Shown piece after piece: positions 31,761 to 40,837 of a stretch of DNA of 64,000 bases (its first letter is position 1; each line of letters begins with the position of its first letter). The translations under genes and the position numbers were made by a program. This DNA comes from Williamsia phyllosphaerae (GTDB taxonomy: Bacteria > Actinomycetota > Actinomycetes > Mycobacteriales > Mycobacteriaceae): assembly GCF_014635305.1 (NCBI RefSeq), contig NZ_BMCS01000001.1:1984001-2048000 (forward strand). The letters are read 5' to 3'. Under the pieces are notes generated by a model, which was not told where the DNA came from, searched no databases, and saw only the letters and a program-made list of their open reading frames with translations.

Positions 31761-32915
31761 TCATCCGTTCACCGAGAACTGTTCAGTCGCGCCGTCTTGC
31801 CCATCGACCAGGGCTCCGGACTGATCACGTACCAGTGCGCCTCCGACAAATATCTTCATTTGATACGGGCTGGCTGCGGTGTCATAGGAATTGAAGTCCC
31901 GAATGAACGCGGTATAGCGGCCCGCCGGGGCCTGCGTGTCCCAGTAGATGTTCTCTATGTGTTGAGCCGTGAATCCCTGTTGCGGGATCGTGTCCAGATC
32001 GAGCTGACCGCCGCTGGGCGCGACTTTCCGCTCGAAGTAGATCTCAAACCCCTGCGGATCGATGACATGCACGTCGAGGTCCGCGTCAGTGCTCCAGATC
32101 AATGACACCTGTACCCGGCCTGCACGGCCGATTCCGATGCCCCGCTCGACCAGTGAACCGGTGGCGATGTCCACCATCCTGATGGTGTCGAACCGCTGTC
32201 CGGGGTTCACCCGGGTGACCGATGAGTCGTCGTAACCGTCCCATGGGCGTCGTGCACCCGCGGGATCGGCGAGGCGGGGTTCGGCCTCGGTCAACGGATT
32301 CCCGCACGCACATCGAACTCGGGGAACACCTTGCTGATCTACGAGCACGGCGGTGCCCGCCTGAAGAACAGACTGGAACGGGTTGGCGCTGCCGTTGCGG
32401 TAACCGTGGTTGGTCACCCAGGTGTCGTTCAAGAGGATGACCGAGGTCAGACCGGTCAGATAGCTTTCGAGGTTCGCTTCGGAAACCCCCACCGCCGCGA
32501 GCCAGGCGGATCGCTTGGCCGGATCGTTCTGCAGGAAAGCGAGTACGCCATCTGCGTTGCATGTCGAGTTGTCCAATGATCCGCCGTACAACCCGCGGCC
32601 GCTGCCGTCGACTGCGCCGCGGACCAGTGGCTGCGGCGTCGTTGCGCGCAGACGCGCGAGCACCTCTGATGATGGCGGTGCGGCGGAGGCGAAGTTCGCC
32701 CCGAATGCTTCCGGGCCGGGGGTTACTGCGGTGAGCATTGTCGGCGACGGTCCGGGGGATCGGTACCAGCCCAGCGGAATTCCTGCGCCGGCAACGAGGA
32801 CCCCGATCGCGAGACCGACAGCCAGGGCAGAGACGATCACGGGAGCTGCCGACCTTCGTCGGGGTGGTTCCGGCGGTGGCGCAGAGAAGTCGGGAGCCGC
32901 GAAAGACATGCTCAT
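31761..32915 (-). CDS. DUF6777-YfaP fusion, membrane-anchored
   Basis: This 384-aa protein has a short Pro-rich N-terminus, a membrane anchor at about residues 25-48 and two extracytoplasmic parts. Residues 65-215 match the DUF6777 pattern: CNADGVLAFLQNDPAKRSAW, LNDTWVTNHGYRNG, PFQSVLQAGTAVLVD and RCACGNPL. Residues 260-370 look like a YfaP/DUF2135 beta domain: VSLIWSTDADLDVHVIDPQG, then APAGRYTAFIRDF. YfaP domains are carbohydrate-binding-like beta-sandwiches. A role at the cell surface is inferred. It is the middle gene of the three-gene operon. Confidence 0.75.
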   Translation of the reverse strand: MSMSFAAPDFSAPPPEPPRRRSAAPVIVSALAVGLAIGVLVAGAGIPLGWYRSPGPSPTMLTAVTPGPEAFGANFASAAPPSSEVLARLRATTPQPLVRGAVDGSGRGLYGGSLDNSTCNADGVLAFLQNDPAKRSAWLAAVGVSEANLESYLTGLTSVILLNDTWVTNHGYRNGSANPFQSVLQAGTAVLVDQQGVPRVRCACGNPLTEAEPRLADPAGARRPWDGYDDSSVTRVNPGQRFDTIRMVDIATGSLVERGIGIGRAGRVQVSLIWSTDADLDVHVIDPQGFEIYFERKVAPSGGQLDLDTIPQQGFTAQHIENIYWDTQAPAGRYTAFIRDFNSYDTAASPYQMKIFVGGALVRDQSGALVDGQDGATEQFSVNG

Positions 32916-32969
32916 GACGCTAATCTCGGCTGCGTGGCGCCACCATCGGCCGTTTGAACCACGGGTTCG

Positions 32970-33860
32970 TCATTGCTCGCACGTCGCCTGTGGCAATTGT
33001 GCTTGGTGCGTCGCGACCCAGGTCGCCAAGGCCTCGATCGCATTAACACCGGAGGCGAACGTCCCGTCCTTCGGCGCGGCGACCAGGGCCACGCCGGTCG
33101 TTCCTCGGACGCCCTTCACGATGCCGAATTGTCGAACCAGGTAAGAGCCGTTGGTGTCCGGCCCCCACCCGCCTTTCGAGGCACTCTGATCGAGCGACGC
33201 GAGGCCCCACTTTTGTGACGCTGTGATCGATCGCATTGCAGCTACAACAGGACTCGCGTCCGGGAGGCAAGGGAGGCGCCAAGCGAAGCGCGCCTGGTCA
33301 CGCAACGACCATCTGGTCTGTCCGAACGGGGTGAAGCCCGCCCGCACGCGCCCCGATTGCACGATGGTGTCGTAGTCGCCGGTCTCGGCCAGTACCGCCT
33401 GAACTTGTCTTGCGGCAGACTTGGCGGAGCCCAGCGACGCCCAGAGGTCCTCGGCTGATGCGTTGTCGGAGTTGCTGATTGCGGCTTCGACGGTTGGGGT
33501 CAGATCGGTACCGTCCACGCCACCGTGACGTATCGCGGCGATCGCCAACGGAGCCTTGATCGTGGACCACGCGGGCCCGGGAACTGCTGAACCGAAGGTT
33601 CGGCTGCGCTCACCTGCGACGACCACGATTCCCACCTGGGCAGGAATCGTGCGAACGAGGTCGGCGAAACCCGTGGTCAACGGATCGAGCCGGGGACTCG
33701 GTCGGGTTGGTGGCGACGCGGTGGGAGAAACGCTAACGAACGGGGTCGGCGGGGCGAGGGGCTCATCCCCACCGGGCGTGGGCGTGGTCGAACAGCTCAC
33801 TAGGAGGATGCAGAACGCCACGGTCCCAGCCGACCGCGACAGGTACTTCTGGAAAGGCAT
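32970..33860 (-). CDS. Beta-lactamase/PBP-fold lipoprotein
   Basis: This 296-aa protein has a lipobox LVSC with lipidated Cys23, then a Pro/Thr/Ser linker to about residue 60. The domain carries the serine-hydrolase triad of motifs: SxxK as Ser99-Thr-Ile-Lys102, SDN at 131-133, and Lys229-Gly-Gly in place of KTG. The family is class A beta-lactamase or D,D-peptidase-like, and KGG instead of KTG leaves the activity uncertain. ATG 33860 was chosen because GGAGA lies 5 nt upstream; GTG 33884 is possible. It heads the operon with the DUF6777 and DUF4190-like genes. Confidence 0.78.
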   Translation of the reverse strand: MPFQKYLSRSAGTVAFCILLVSCSTTPTPGGDEPLAPPTPFVSVSPTASPPTRPSPRLDPLTTGFADLVRTIPAQVGIVVVAGERSRTFGSAVPGPAWSTIKAPLAIAAIRHGGVDGTDLTPTVEAAISNSDNASAEDLWASLGSAKSAARQVQAVLAETGDYDTIVQSGRVRAGFTPFGQTRWSLRDQARFAWRLPCLPDASPVVAAMRSITASQKWGLASLDQSASKGGWGPDTNGSYLVRQFGIVKGVRGTTGVALVAAPKDGTFASGVNAIEALATWVATHQAQLPQATCEQ

Positions 33861-34006
33861 CCGGTCTCCACGTCGGTTCGGCACGGTGAGCTGAACCTAG
33901 CTGTTGGACCCGCGCGAACGATGTCGTCCCAATGGCTGACAGGGTCGCCGCACTCCTGCGATACGACCGCTGCGGAAAAATGGGATGACACGGTCACGGA
34001 GAGGCC

Positions 34007-34012
34007 TACGAT
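34007..34012 (+). promoter_or_regulatory. -10 TACGAT
   Basis: TACGAT ends 6 nt before ATG 34019 and so helps fix that start. Confidence 0.45.
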
Positions 34013-34018
34013 GAGCCC

Positions 34019-34195
34019 ATGTCCCATGAACCCGACGCAGGAGAGTCCGATCAGCGCAAGGCGTTCCGAGAGGCGTTGGAGCGCAAGAAGAAAGCGAACC
34101 ATCTGAGCGAGGAGCACCTCGACGCCGGCTCGAAGGCCGCCGGGTCCCGCGGCAACAAGTCCCACCAGCAGCAGTTCCGCCGCAAGAGCGTCTAG
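34019..34195 (+). CDS. DUF5302-type small protein
   Basis: This 58-aa, highly charged protein contains DQRKAFREALERKKKANHLS, followed by DAGSKAAGSRG and the basic end QQQFRRKSV. This is the pattern of the small actinobacterial DUF5302 family. It has no membrane segment. Function unknown; the basic C-terminus would fit nucleic-acid or ribosome binding, but that is speculation. It is convergent with the acyl-CoA synthetase gene, whose stop is 7 nt away. Confidence 0.75.
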   Translation: MSHEPDAGESDQRKAFREALERKKKANHLSEEHLDAGSKAAGSRGNKSHQQQFRRKSV

Positions 34196-34201
34196 CGGTT
34201 C

Positions 34202-35884
34202 TCACGCACGCTGCGTCAGATCCTCCTCGCGGAACTCGGTGTCGGTGACCGGCGCGTTGCGCAGTTCCACCCGCCGGATCTTGCCGCTGATGGTCTTGGG
34301 CAGTTCCGCGAACGCGATCCGGCGTACGCGCTTGTAGCCGGCCAGGTGCGTCCGGCTGTGTTCGAAGATCGCGCGGGCGGTCTCCGGTGACGCATCCCAG
34401 CCCGGTGCCAGCACGATGTAGGCCTTCGGGACCGACAGGCGCAGCTCGTCGGGGGCCGGGACCACCGCGGCCTCGACCACCGCATCATGTTCCAGTAGAA
34501 CCGATTCCAACTCGAACGGGCTGATTCGGTAGTCGCTGGACTTGAACACGTCGTCGGTGCGGCCGACGTAGGTGATGTAGCCGTCCTCGTCACGGCTGCC
34601 GACGTCGCCGGAGTGGTAGTAGCCGCCCGCCATCGCCGTGGCGGTCTTCTCGGCGTCCCCGTGATACCCGGTCATGAGGCCCAGGGGGCGGTGCGCGAGG
34701 TCGATGCAGATCTCCCCCTCGGTGACACCCGCCTCGCCGGTGGCCGGGTCGACCAGCTCGATGACGTAGCCCGGACACGGTCGGCCCATCGACCCGGACT
34801 TCAGTGGCTGACCGGGGGAGTTCGCGATCTGCACGGTGGTCTCGGTCTGACCGAAGCCGTCCCGGATGGTCACACCCCACTGTGCCCGTACCCGCTCGAT
34901 CACCTCGGGGTTCAACGGCTCGCCGGCGCCGACGGCCACCCGCGGCGGGGTGGTCAAGAGCCCGAGGTCACTCTGGATGAGCATGCGCCACACGGTCGGC
35001 GGGGCGCAGAAGCTCGTCACGCCGCACCGCTGCATCTGCGCCATCAACGCCGCGGCGTCGAACCGGGTGTAGTTGTAGATGAACACGCACGCCTGCGCAT
35101 TCCACGGTGCGAACACGTTCGACCACGCGTGCTTGGCCCACCCCGGCGACGAGACGTTGAGGTGGATGTCGCCGGGACGCAGGCCGATCCAGTACATCGT
35201 CGACAGATGGCCCACCGGGTACGACGCGTGCGTGTGCTCGACCAGCTTCGGCTTCGAGGTGGTGCCGGAGGTGAAGTAGAGCAGCAGGGTGTCGTCGGCG
35301 CGTGTCGGGTGCGTTGCGGCGAAGTCCGTCTCGGCCGCATGCGAATCGGCGTAGTCGGTCCATCCCGACACCGGTTCGCCGACGGCGATGCGGGTGTGGT
35401 CGGCACCCACCGCGTCGAACGACGCAGCCAACTCGCTCCGCGCGATCACGTGGGAGACGCCACCGCGATCGATGCGATCGGCGATGTCGGCCTCGGCCAG
35501 CAGGGTGGTCGCCGGGATGACCACCGCGCCCAGCTTCATCGCCGCGAGCATCACCTCCCACAACTCGACCTGGTTGGCCAGCATGAGCAGGATCCGGTCC
35601 CCGGGCGCGATACCGGTGTCACGCAGCCACCCGGCGACCTGGTCGGACCGCGCGCTCATCGCGGCGTAGCTGACCTGCGTCTCGCTGCCGTCCTCCTCGA
35701 CGATCCACAGCGCCGGGGCGTTGTTCCCGGCCGCCACCACGTCGAACCAGTCCCGAGCCCAGTTCCACTCGTCGAGATCGGGCCATGTGAACTGTGCGAC
35801 GGCGGCGTCGTAGTCGTCGGAATGGGTCAACAACAGGTCCCGTGCGGCTCGGAACTGTGCGGTCGCCGTGTCTGCGCCGGTCAT
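34202..35884 (-). CDS. AMP-forming acyl-CoA synthetase
   Basis: This 560-aa acyl-adenylate-forming enzyme has the P-loop YFTSGTTSKPKLVEHT, then FGQTETT, the hinge-region YITYVGRTDDVFKSSDYRIS, and the catalytic Lys in PKTISGKIRRVELR. The overall sequence resembles medium-chain or propionyl/isobutyryl-type synthetases. It lies divergent to the mms operon, which suggests activation of isobutyrate or another branched acid feeding that pathway; this is inferred from position. ATG 35884 has AGAGG 5-6 nt upstream. Confidence 0.88.
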   Translation of the reverse strand: MTGADTATAQFRAARDLLLTHSDDYDAAVAQFTWPDLDEWNWARDWFDVVAAGNNAPALWIVEEDGSETQVSYAAMSARSDQVAGWLRDTGIAPGDRILLMLANQVELWEVMLAAMKLGAVVIPATTLLAEADIADRIDRGGVSHVIARSELAASFDAVGADHTRIAVGEPVSGWTDYADSHAAETDFAATHPTRADDTLLLYFTSGTTSKPKLVEHTHASYPVGHLSTMYWIGLRPGDIHLNVSSPGWAKHAWSNVFAPWNAQACVFIYNYTRFDAAALMAQMQRCGVTSFCAPPTVWRMLIQSDLGLLTTPPRVAVGAGEPLNPEVIERVRAQWGVTIRDGFGQTETTVQIANSPGQPLKSGSMGRPCPGYVIELVDPATGEAGVTEGEICIDLAHRPLGLMTGYHGDAEKTATAMAGGYYHSGDVGSRDEDGYITYVGRTDDVFKSSDYRISPFELESVLLEHDAVVEAAVVPAPDELRLSVPKAYIVLAPGWDASPETARAIFEHSRTHLAGYKRVRRIAFAELPKTISGKIRRVELRNAPVTDTEFREEDLTQRA

Positions 35885-35980
35885 CGGATCCTCTTCGTGG
35901 TGGTCATCGGTGAATGCGGAAGCTAGGATATGCAACTATAGCGTGACGGCCACCACTAATCGTCGAGTTTGGGGTACACC

Positions 35981-37501
35981 ATGACCACAGAGATTCCGCA
36001 CTTCGTCGACGGCCTGCGCCGTCCCGGGACGTCCGGCCGCAGCGCCGACGTGATGAACCCGTCCACCGGTGAGGTGCAGGCGACGGTGCCGTTGGCGTCG
36101 GTCGACGAGGTGAACGACGTGGTCGCGTCGTCGGTCGCGGCGCAGCAGATCTGGGGTGCCTGGAACCCGCAGCGACGTGCGCGGGTGATGATGCGCTTCG
36201 TCGATCTGGTGAACCAGAACGCCGACGAGCTGGCCGAGCTGCTGTCGATCGAGCACGGCAAGACCGTGGCCGACGCCCGCGGTGACATCCAGCGTGGTGT
36301 CGAGGTCATCGAGTTCGCCATCGGTATCCCGCACCTGCTCAAGGGCGAGTTCACCGAGGGAGCGGGCACCGGGATCGACGTGCACTCGGTGCGCCAGCCG
36401 CTGGGCGTGGTCGCGGGGATCACCCCCTTCAACTTCCCGGCGATGATCCCGCTGTGGAAGGCGGGCCCGGCGCTCGCCTGTGGAAACGCCTTCATTCTCA
36501 AGCCGAGCGAGCGCGATCCGTCGGTGCCGCTGCGTCTGGCCGAGTTGTTCCTCGAGGCCGGGCTGCCCGCCGGGGTGTTCCAGGTGGTGCAGGGTGACAA
36601 GGTCGCCGTCGACGCGCTCCTCGAGCACCCGGATGTGCAGGCGCTGGGCTTCGTCGGCTCGTCGGACATCGCGCAGTACATCTACGCCACCGCCGCCGCG
36701 CACGGGAAGCGTTCGCAGTGCTTCGGTGGTGCGAAGAACCACATGATCATCCTCCCCGACGCCGATCTCGACCAGGCCGTCGACGCGTTGATCGGGGCGG
36801 GCTACGGCAGCGCCGGCGAGCGGTGCATGGCCATCAGTGTCGCGGTGCCCGTCGGAGAGCAGACCGCACAGCGGTTGCGCGACAGGCTGATCGACCGCGT
36901 CAACGCTCTGCGGGTCGGACACAGTCTGGATCCGAAGGCAGACTACGGCCCGCTGGTGAGTGCCGCGGCGCTCGAGCGGGTGCGTGACTACATCGGCCAG
37001 GGTGTCGATTCCGGTGCCGACCTCGTCATCGACGGACGTGACCGCGCGAGCGACGACCTCACGTTCGGCGACGCAGCGCTCGAGGGCGGCTACTTCATCG
37101 GCCCCTCCCTGTTCGATCACGTCACCCGGGACATGTCGATCTACACCGACGAGATCTTCGGTCCGGTCCTGTGCATCGTGCGGGCGAACGACTACGAAGA
37201 GGCCCTCGCGTTGGCGTCGGATCACCAGTACGGCAACGGCGTCGCGATCTTCACCCAGGACGGTGACGCGGCGCGGGACTTCTGCGCCCGCGTCCAGGTC
37301 GGGATGATCGGCGTCAACGTCCCGATCCCGGTTCCGGTGGCGTACCACACCTTCGGCGGCTGGAAGCGGTCCGGATTCGGCGACCTCAACCAGCACGGTC
37401 CCGCGGCGATCCAGTTCTACACCAAGGTCAAGACGATCACTACCCGCTGGCCGTCCGGGATCAAGGACGGCGCCGAGTTCTCCATCCCGACGATGCAGTG
37501 A
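35981..37501 (+). CDS. mmsA: Methylmalonate-semialdehyde dehydrogenase (CoA-acylating)
   Basis: This 506-aa aldehyde dehydrogenase converts methylmalonate semialdehyde to propionyl-CoA in valine degradation. Family marks are ITPFNFPAMIPLWK, FVGSSDIAQYIYA, KNHMIILPDADLDQAVDA and the catalytic GSAGERCM with Cys282. The following genes encode an acyl-CoA dehydrogenase and 3-hydroxyisobutyrate dehydrogenase, the two preceding steps in the same pathway. It is the first gene of a tightly packed operon, with 10 nt before the next ATG. Confidence 0.95.
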   Translation: MTTEIPHFVDGLRRPGTSGRSADVMNPSTGEVQATVPLASVDEVNDVVASSVAAQQIWGAWNPQRRARVMMRFVDLVNQNADELAELLSIEHGKTVADARGDIQRGVEVIEFAIGIPHLLKGEFTEGAGTGIDVHSVRQPLGVVAGITPFNFPAMIPLWKAGPALACGNAFILKPSERDPSVPLRLAELFLEAGLPAGVFQVVQGDKVAVDALLEHPDVQALGFVGSSDIAQYIYATAAAHGKRSQCFGGAKNHMIILPDADLDQAVDALIGAGYGSAGERCMAISVAVPVGEQTAQRLRDRLIDRVNALRVGHSLDPKADYGPLVSAAALERVRDYIGQGVDSGADLVIDGRDRASDDLTFGDAALEGGYFIGPSLFDHVTRDMSIYTDEIFGPVLCIVRANDYEEALALASDHQYGNGVAIFTQDGDAARDFCARVQVGMIGVNVPIPVPVAYHTFGGWKRSGFGDLNQHGPAAIQFYTKVKTITTRWPSGIKDGAEFSIPTMQ

Positions 37502-37511
37502 TGACTTGCAG

Positions 37512-38675
37512 ATGACCATTCTCGATGAGCGGCTGACCGACGACGAGCGTGTCATCGTCGACACCGCGGCCGCGTTCGCGGCCAAACGGATAGCGCCGTT
37601 CGCCCTGGAATGGGATGAGGCCAAGCACTTCCCGGTCGACGAGCTGCGTGAGGCGGCCGGACTCGGGATGGGCGCCATCTACTGCGACGAGCAGTTCGGT
37701 GGCAGCGGGCTCTCCCGGGTCGACGGGGTCCGGATCTTCACCGCGTTGGCCGCGGCCGATCCGACGACGGCGGCGTTCCTGTCGATCCACAACATGGCGA
37801 CCTGGATGGTCGACTGCTACGGCACCGACGAGCAACGGGCGCAGTGGGTTCCGCGGATGGCGTCGATGGAGTTGATCGCAAGCTACTGCCTCACCGAACC
37901 GGCGGCGGGGTCGGATGCCGCAGCGCTGAGCACGCGTGCCGTCGCCGACGGTGACGAGTACGTCCTCACCGGGGTGAAGCAGTTCATTTCCGGCGCAGGT
38001 ACATCCGACGTCTACATCGTCATGGCGCGAACCGGTTCCGACGGTGCCGGCGGTATCTCGACGTTCATCGTCGAGAACGGCACGCCGGGGCTGTCGTTCG
38101 GGGCGCAGGAGCGCAAGATGGGGTGGCATGCCCAGCCCACCGCGCAGGTGATCTTCGACGGTGTGCGGGTGCCCGCCGCGAACCTCGTGGGCGGACCCGA
38201 TGCCGTGGGCACCGGATTCCGCATCGCGATGAACGGCCTCAACGGCGGTCGACTGAACATCGCGGCGTGTTCGCTGGGTGGTGCGCAGGAGGCGCTCGAC
38301 CGTTCGCTGCGCTATCTCGACGAGCGGGAGGCGTTCGGCGGCAAGCTGATCGACGAGCCCACCATCCGGTTCGCGCTCGCCGACATGGCGACCGATCTGG
38401 AGGCGTCCCGCGGTCTGCTGTTACGGGCCGCGGCCGCTCTCGACACCGACGATCCGGACAAGGTGACGTTGTGCGCGATGGCGAAGCGCTTCGTCACCGA
38501 CCACTGCCACGCGATCGCCGACCAGGCGTTGCAGCTGCACGGCGGCTACGGGTATCTGCACGACTACGGGCTGGAGAAGATCGTGCGCGACCTGCGGGTG
38601 AACCGGATCCTGGAGGGCACCAACGAGATCATGCGTGTGGTCGTGGGCCGCGCGTTGGCGAAAGGCGTGAGATGA
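37512..38675 (+). CDS. Acyl-CoA dehydrogenase, probably isobutyryl-CoA dehydrogenase
   Basis: This 387-aa flavoenzyme has CLTEPAAGSDAAAL (signature 1), GVKQFISGAG, RKMGWHAQPTAQVIFD and QLHGGYGYLHDYGLEKIVRD with the end LEGTNEIMR. The position between mmsA and mmsB and similarity to the valine-specific branch suggest oxidation of isobutyryl-CoA to methacrylyl-CoA. It starts at ATG 37512; a TTG lies 6 nt upstream. The stop overlaps mmsB by 4 nt (ATGA). The enoyl-CoA hydratase and hydroxyisobutyryl-CoA hydrolase of the pathway are not in the window. Confidence 0.92.
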   Translation: MTILDERLTDDERVIVDTAAAFAAKRIAPFALEWDEAKHFPVDELREAAGLGMGAIYCDEQFGGSGLSRVDGVRIFTALAAADPTTAAFLSIHNMATWMVDCYGTDEQRAQWVPRMASMELIASYCLTEPAAGSDAAALSTRAVADGDEYVLTGVKQFISGAGTSDVYIVMARTGSDGAGGISTFIVENGTPGLSFGAQERKMGWHAQPTAQVIFDGVRVPAANLVGGPDAVGTGFRIAMNGLNGGRLNIAACSLGGAQEALDRSLRYLDEREAFGGKLIDEPTIRFALADMATDLEASRGLLLRAAAALDTDDPDKVTLCAMAKRFVTDHCHAIADQALQLHGGYGYLHDYGLEKIVRDLRVNRILEGTNEIMRVVVGRALAKGVR

Positions 38676-39541
38676 CAACGATCGGGTTCCTCGGACTGGG
38701 CAACATGGGCGGCCCGATGGCGGCCAACCTCGTCGCCGCCGGCCACACAGTCGCCGGATACGACCCCGTCCCCGCCGCCGCAGACGCTGCCGCTGCGACC
38801 GGAGTGCTCGTCGCCGAGACGGCGATTCAGGCCGTCGAGCGCGCCGAGGTAGTGATCACGATGCTGCCCAGCGGCGCGCTGGTCCGCGCGGCGTACGCGG
38901 AGATCCTCCCCGTCGCCCAGGACGGTGCGGTCTTCATCGACAGCTCCACCATCTCCGTGGACGACGCACGGGACATGAACGCCCTGGCCGCGAAGTTCGG
39001 GTTCGCGCAGGTCGACGCGCCGGTATCGGGTGGCGTCAAGGGGGCGACCGCGGGAACCCTGGCGTTCATGGTCGGCGGCGTCGACGACGCGTTCGCCGCG
39101 GTGCGGCCGGCGTTGGAACCGATGGCGGGCAAGGTCATCCACTGCGGTGGGCCGGGGAGCGGGCAGGCGGCCAAGGTCTGCAACAACATGGTGCTCGCCG
39201 TGCAGCAGATCGCGATCGGCGAGGCGTTCGTCCTGGCCGAGAAGCTGGGTCTGTCGGCGCAGTCGCTGTTCGACGTCATCACCGGCGCGACCGGGAACTG
39301 CTGGGCGGTCAGCACCAACTGCCCGGTCCCCGGCCCGCTGCCGACGTCGCCGGCGAACAACGACTTCACGCCGGGGTTCGCCACCGCGTTGATGAACAAG
39401 GACCTCGGCCTGGCCATGGCCGCGGTCGAATCCACCGGCGCCATCGCCCCTCTGGGCTCGCACGCGGCTGAGTTGTACCGCGCCTTCGCCGCCGACAACG
39501 GGGCCAAGGACTTCAGCGCGATCATCGAGACCCTGCGCTAG
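38672..39541 (+). CDS. mmsB: 3-hydroxyisobutyrate dehydrogenase
   Basis: This 289-aa NAD-dependent dehydrogenase has the Rossmann motif GFLGLGNMGGPMAANL (residues 5-20), substrate loop DAPVSGGVKGATAGTLAFMV and catalytic Lys in GSGQAAKVCNNM. It oxidises 3-hydroxyisobutyrate to methylmalonate semialdehyde, the MmsA substrate. Translation is coupled to the acyl-CoA dehydrogenase. The gene ends the operon and is convergent with a MarR gene. Confidence 0.95.
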   Translation: MTTIGFLGLGNMGGPMAANLVAAGHTVAGYDPVPAAADAAAATGVLVAETAIQAVERAEVVITMLPSGALVRAAYAEILPVAQDGAVFIDSSTISVDDARDMNALAAKFGFAQVDAPVSGGVKGATAGTLAFMVGGVDDAFAAVRPALEPMAGKVIHCGGPGSGQAAKVCNNMVLAVQQIAIGEAFVLAEKLGLSAQSLFDVITGATGNCWAVSTNCPVPGPLPTSPANNDFTPGFATALMNKDLGLAMAAVESTGAIAPLGSHAAELYRAFAADNGAKDFSAIIETLR

Positions 39542-39554
39542 AACCGCGGTCCCG

Positions 39555-40058
39555 TCAGAAATCTCCGGCGTTGCGGCGCAGCGTCTCGATTGTCTCCACG
39601 AGGGCACGGGCCTGCTCCGGTGGGATGCCGATGTCGGCGAACACGGCGCGGTTGAGGGTGACGGTCGCCTCCTGGACCGTCGACCGGCCGATCGAGGTGA
39701 TCTCGACCAGCGTCGTGCGCCCGTCGGTCGGGTGGGGCACGCGGGTGACGAGGCCGGCGGACTCCAGGCGTCGGATCGCGTGCGTGACGCTCGTGACGTG
39801 CACCTGCAGACGAACGCTCGCCTTGGTGATCGGGAGCGACCCGGTGCGGCTGAACGCCAGCAGTCGGAGTAGCTCGAACCGCGAGAAGCTCAGGTCGAAG
39901 GGGCGTAGTGCCGCCTCGACGCGGGCCAGCAGGATCTGGTGTGCGCGCATCACCGAGGTGACCGCGACCATCCCGTCGGCCACCTCGCCCCAGCCCGCGT
40001 CCTCCCAGTTGTCGCGCGCCTTCGCGATCGGGTCGAACCCGGGGCTCTCGGACGGCAT
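39555..40058 (-). CDS. MarR-family regulator
   Basis: This 167-aa winged-helix regulator contains FSRFELLRLLAFSRTGSLPI, the recognition helix VTSVTHAIRRLESAGLVTRV and the wing HPTDGRTTLVEIT. MarR proteins usually respond to phenolic or acyl ligands. It lies convergent to the mms operon, so control of that operon is possible but has no direct support. I found no clear palindrome at its own promoter. Confidence 0.88.
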   Translation of the reverse strand: MPSESPGFDPIAKARDNWEDAGWGEVADGMVAVTSVMRAHQILLARVEAALRPFDLSFSRFELLRLLAFSRTGSLPITKASVRLQVHVTSVTHAIRRLESAGLVTRVPHPTDGRTTLVEITSIGRSTVQEATVTLNRAVFADIGIPPEQARALVETIETLRRNAGDF

Positions 40059-40092
40059 CTCTCTATTGTCACCGACTCGGGTTTGTGGATCA

Positions 40093-40815
40093 TCACAACC
40101 CGGCGAAGTCGGACGCTTCGGTCAGTACCGCCTCGAGCATTGCGGGGGTCAATCGACCGGTGAAGGTGTTCTGCTGGCTCACGTGATAGCAGCCGAACAG
40201 CCGTATCGGCGGTGCGTCGATGTCGCTGTGGTCGCTCATGGGGAGGTCGACGTGCACGCCGTGACCGAACTTCGGTCGGGGCCGGGGGATCGCGCGGCCG
40301 TGCGTCTCCAGTGCGTTGAGCGCGGCCTGCCACCCGAATCCGCCGAGGGACATCACCGCCGTGACGGTCGGTGCGAGGAGGATGAGTTCGCGCTGTAGCC
40401 AGTGCGAGCACTCGTCGCGTTCGGCCGGTGTCGGTTTGTTCTCCGGGGGAGCGCAGTGCACCGGTGCGGTGATGCGGGTGCCGCGCAGTTCGAGACCGTC
40501 GTCGGCGGAGACCGACGTGGGTTGATTGGCGAGTCCGACGGCGTGCAGCGCCGCGAAGAGGACGTCGCCGCTGCGGTCACCGGTGAACATCCGCCCGGTG
40601 CGGTTGGCGCCGTGCGCAGCCGGCGCCAGGCCGATGATGAGCAGCGACGCATCGGCGGGACCGATACCTGGAACGGGACGCCCCCAGTAGGTCTCGTCGG
40701 CGTAGGCGCGACGCTTCTCGCGGGCGACCTTCTCCCGCCACTCGACCAGCCTCGGACAAGCCCGGCACTCGCAGATCGCTGCGTCGAGGGTCGCGAGGTC
40801 AGGGGCGGGCGTCAC
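40093..40815 (-). CDS. udgB: Family 5 uracil-DNA glycosylase (UdgB)
   Basis: This 240-aa Fe-S uracil-DNA glycosylase has N-terminal Cys in CECRACPRL, further Cys in VHCAPPENK and DECSHWL, motif [17 protein letters not shown] and motif B region [17 protein letters not shown]. UdgB removes uracil, hypoxanthine and related bases in GC-rich actinobacteria. In motif A an Ala takes the place of the Asp or Asn used by other families, as is normal for family 5. The GTG start at 40815 has TAGCGT 6 nt upstream. Confidence 0.92.
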   Translation of the reverse strand: MTPAPDLATLDAAICECRACPRLVEWREKVAREKRRAYADETYWGRPVPGIGPADASLLIIGLAPAAHGANRTGRMFTGDRSGDVLFAALHAVGLANQPTSVSADDGLELRGTRITAPVHCAPPENKPTPAERDECSHWLQRELILLAPTVTAVMSLGGFGWQAALNALETHGRAIPRPRPKFGHGVHVDLPMSDHSDIDAPPIRLFGCYHVSQQNTFTGRLTPAMLEAVLTEASDFAGL

Positions 40816-40821
40816 GATTCG

Positions 40822-40827
40822 ACGCTA
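40822..40827 (-). promoter_or_regulatory. -10 TAGCGT of udgB
   Basis: On the minus strand TAGCGT ends 6 nt before GTG 40815. Confidence 0.45.
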
Positions 40828-40837
40828 CGCCCGGACC

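Noticed and set aside
35921..35945. Possible MarR operator between the acyl-CoA synthetase gene and mmsA around TAGGATATGCAACTATAG
   Set aside because: Symmetry is poor, with only short outer arms matching; not enough to call a site.
35936..37678. A 580-codon frame antisense to mmsA
   Set aside because: Shadow of mmsA; no plausible protein.
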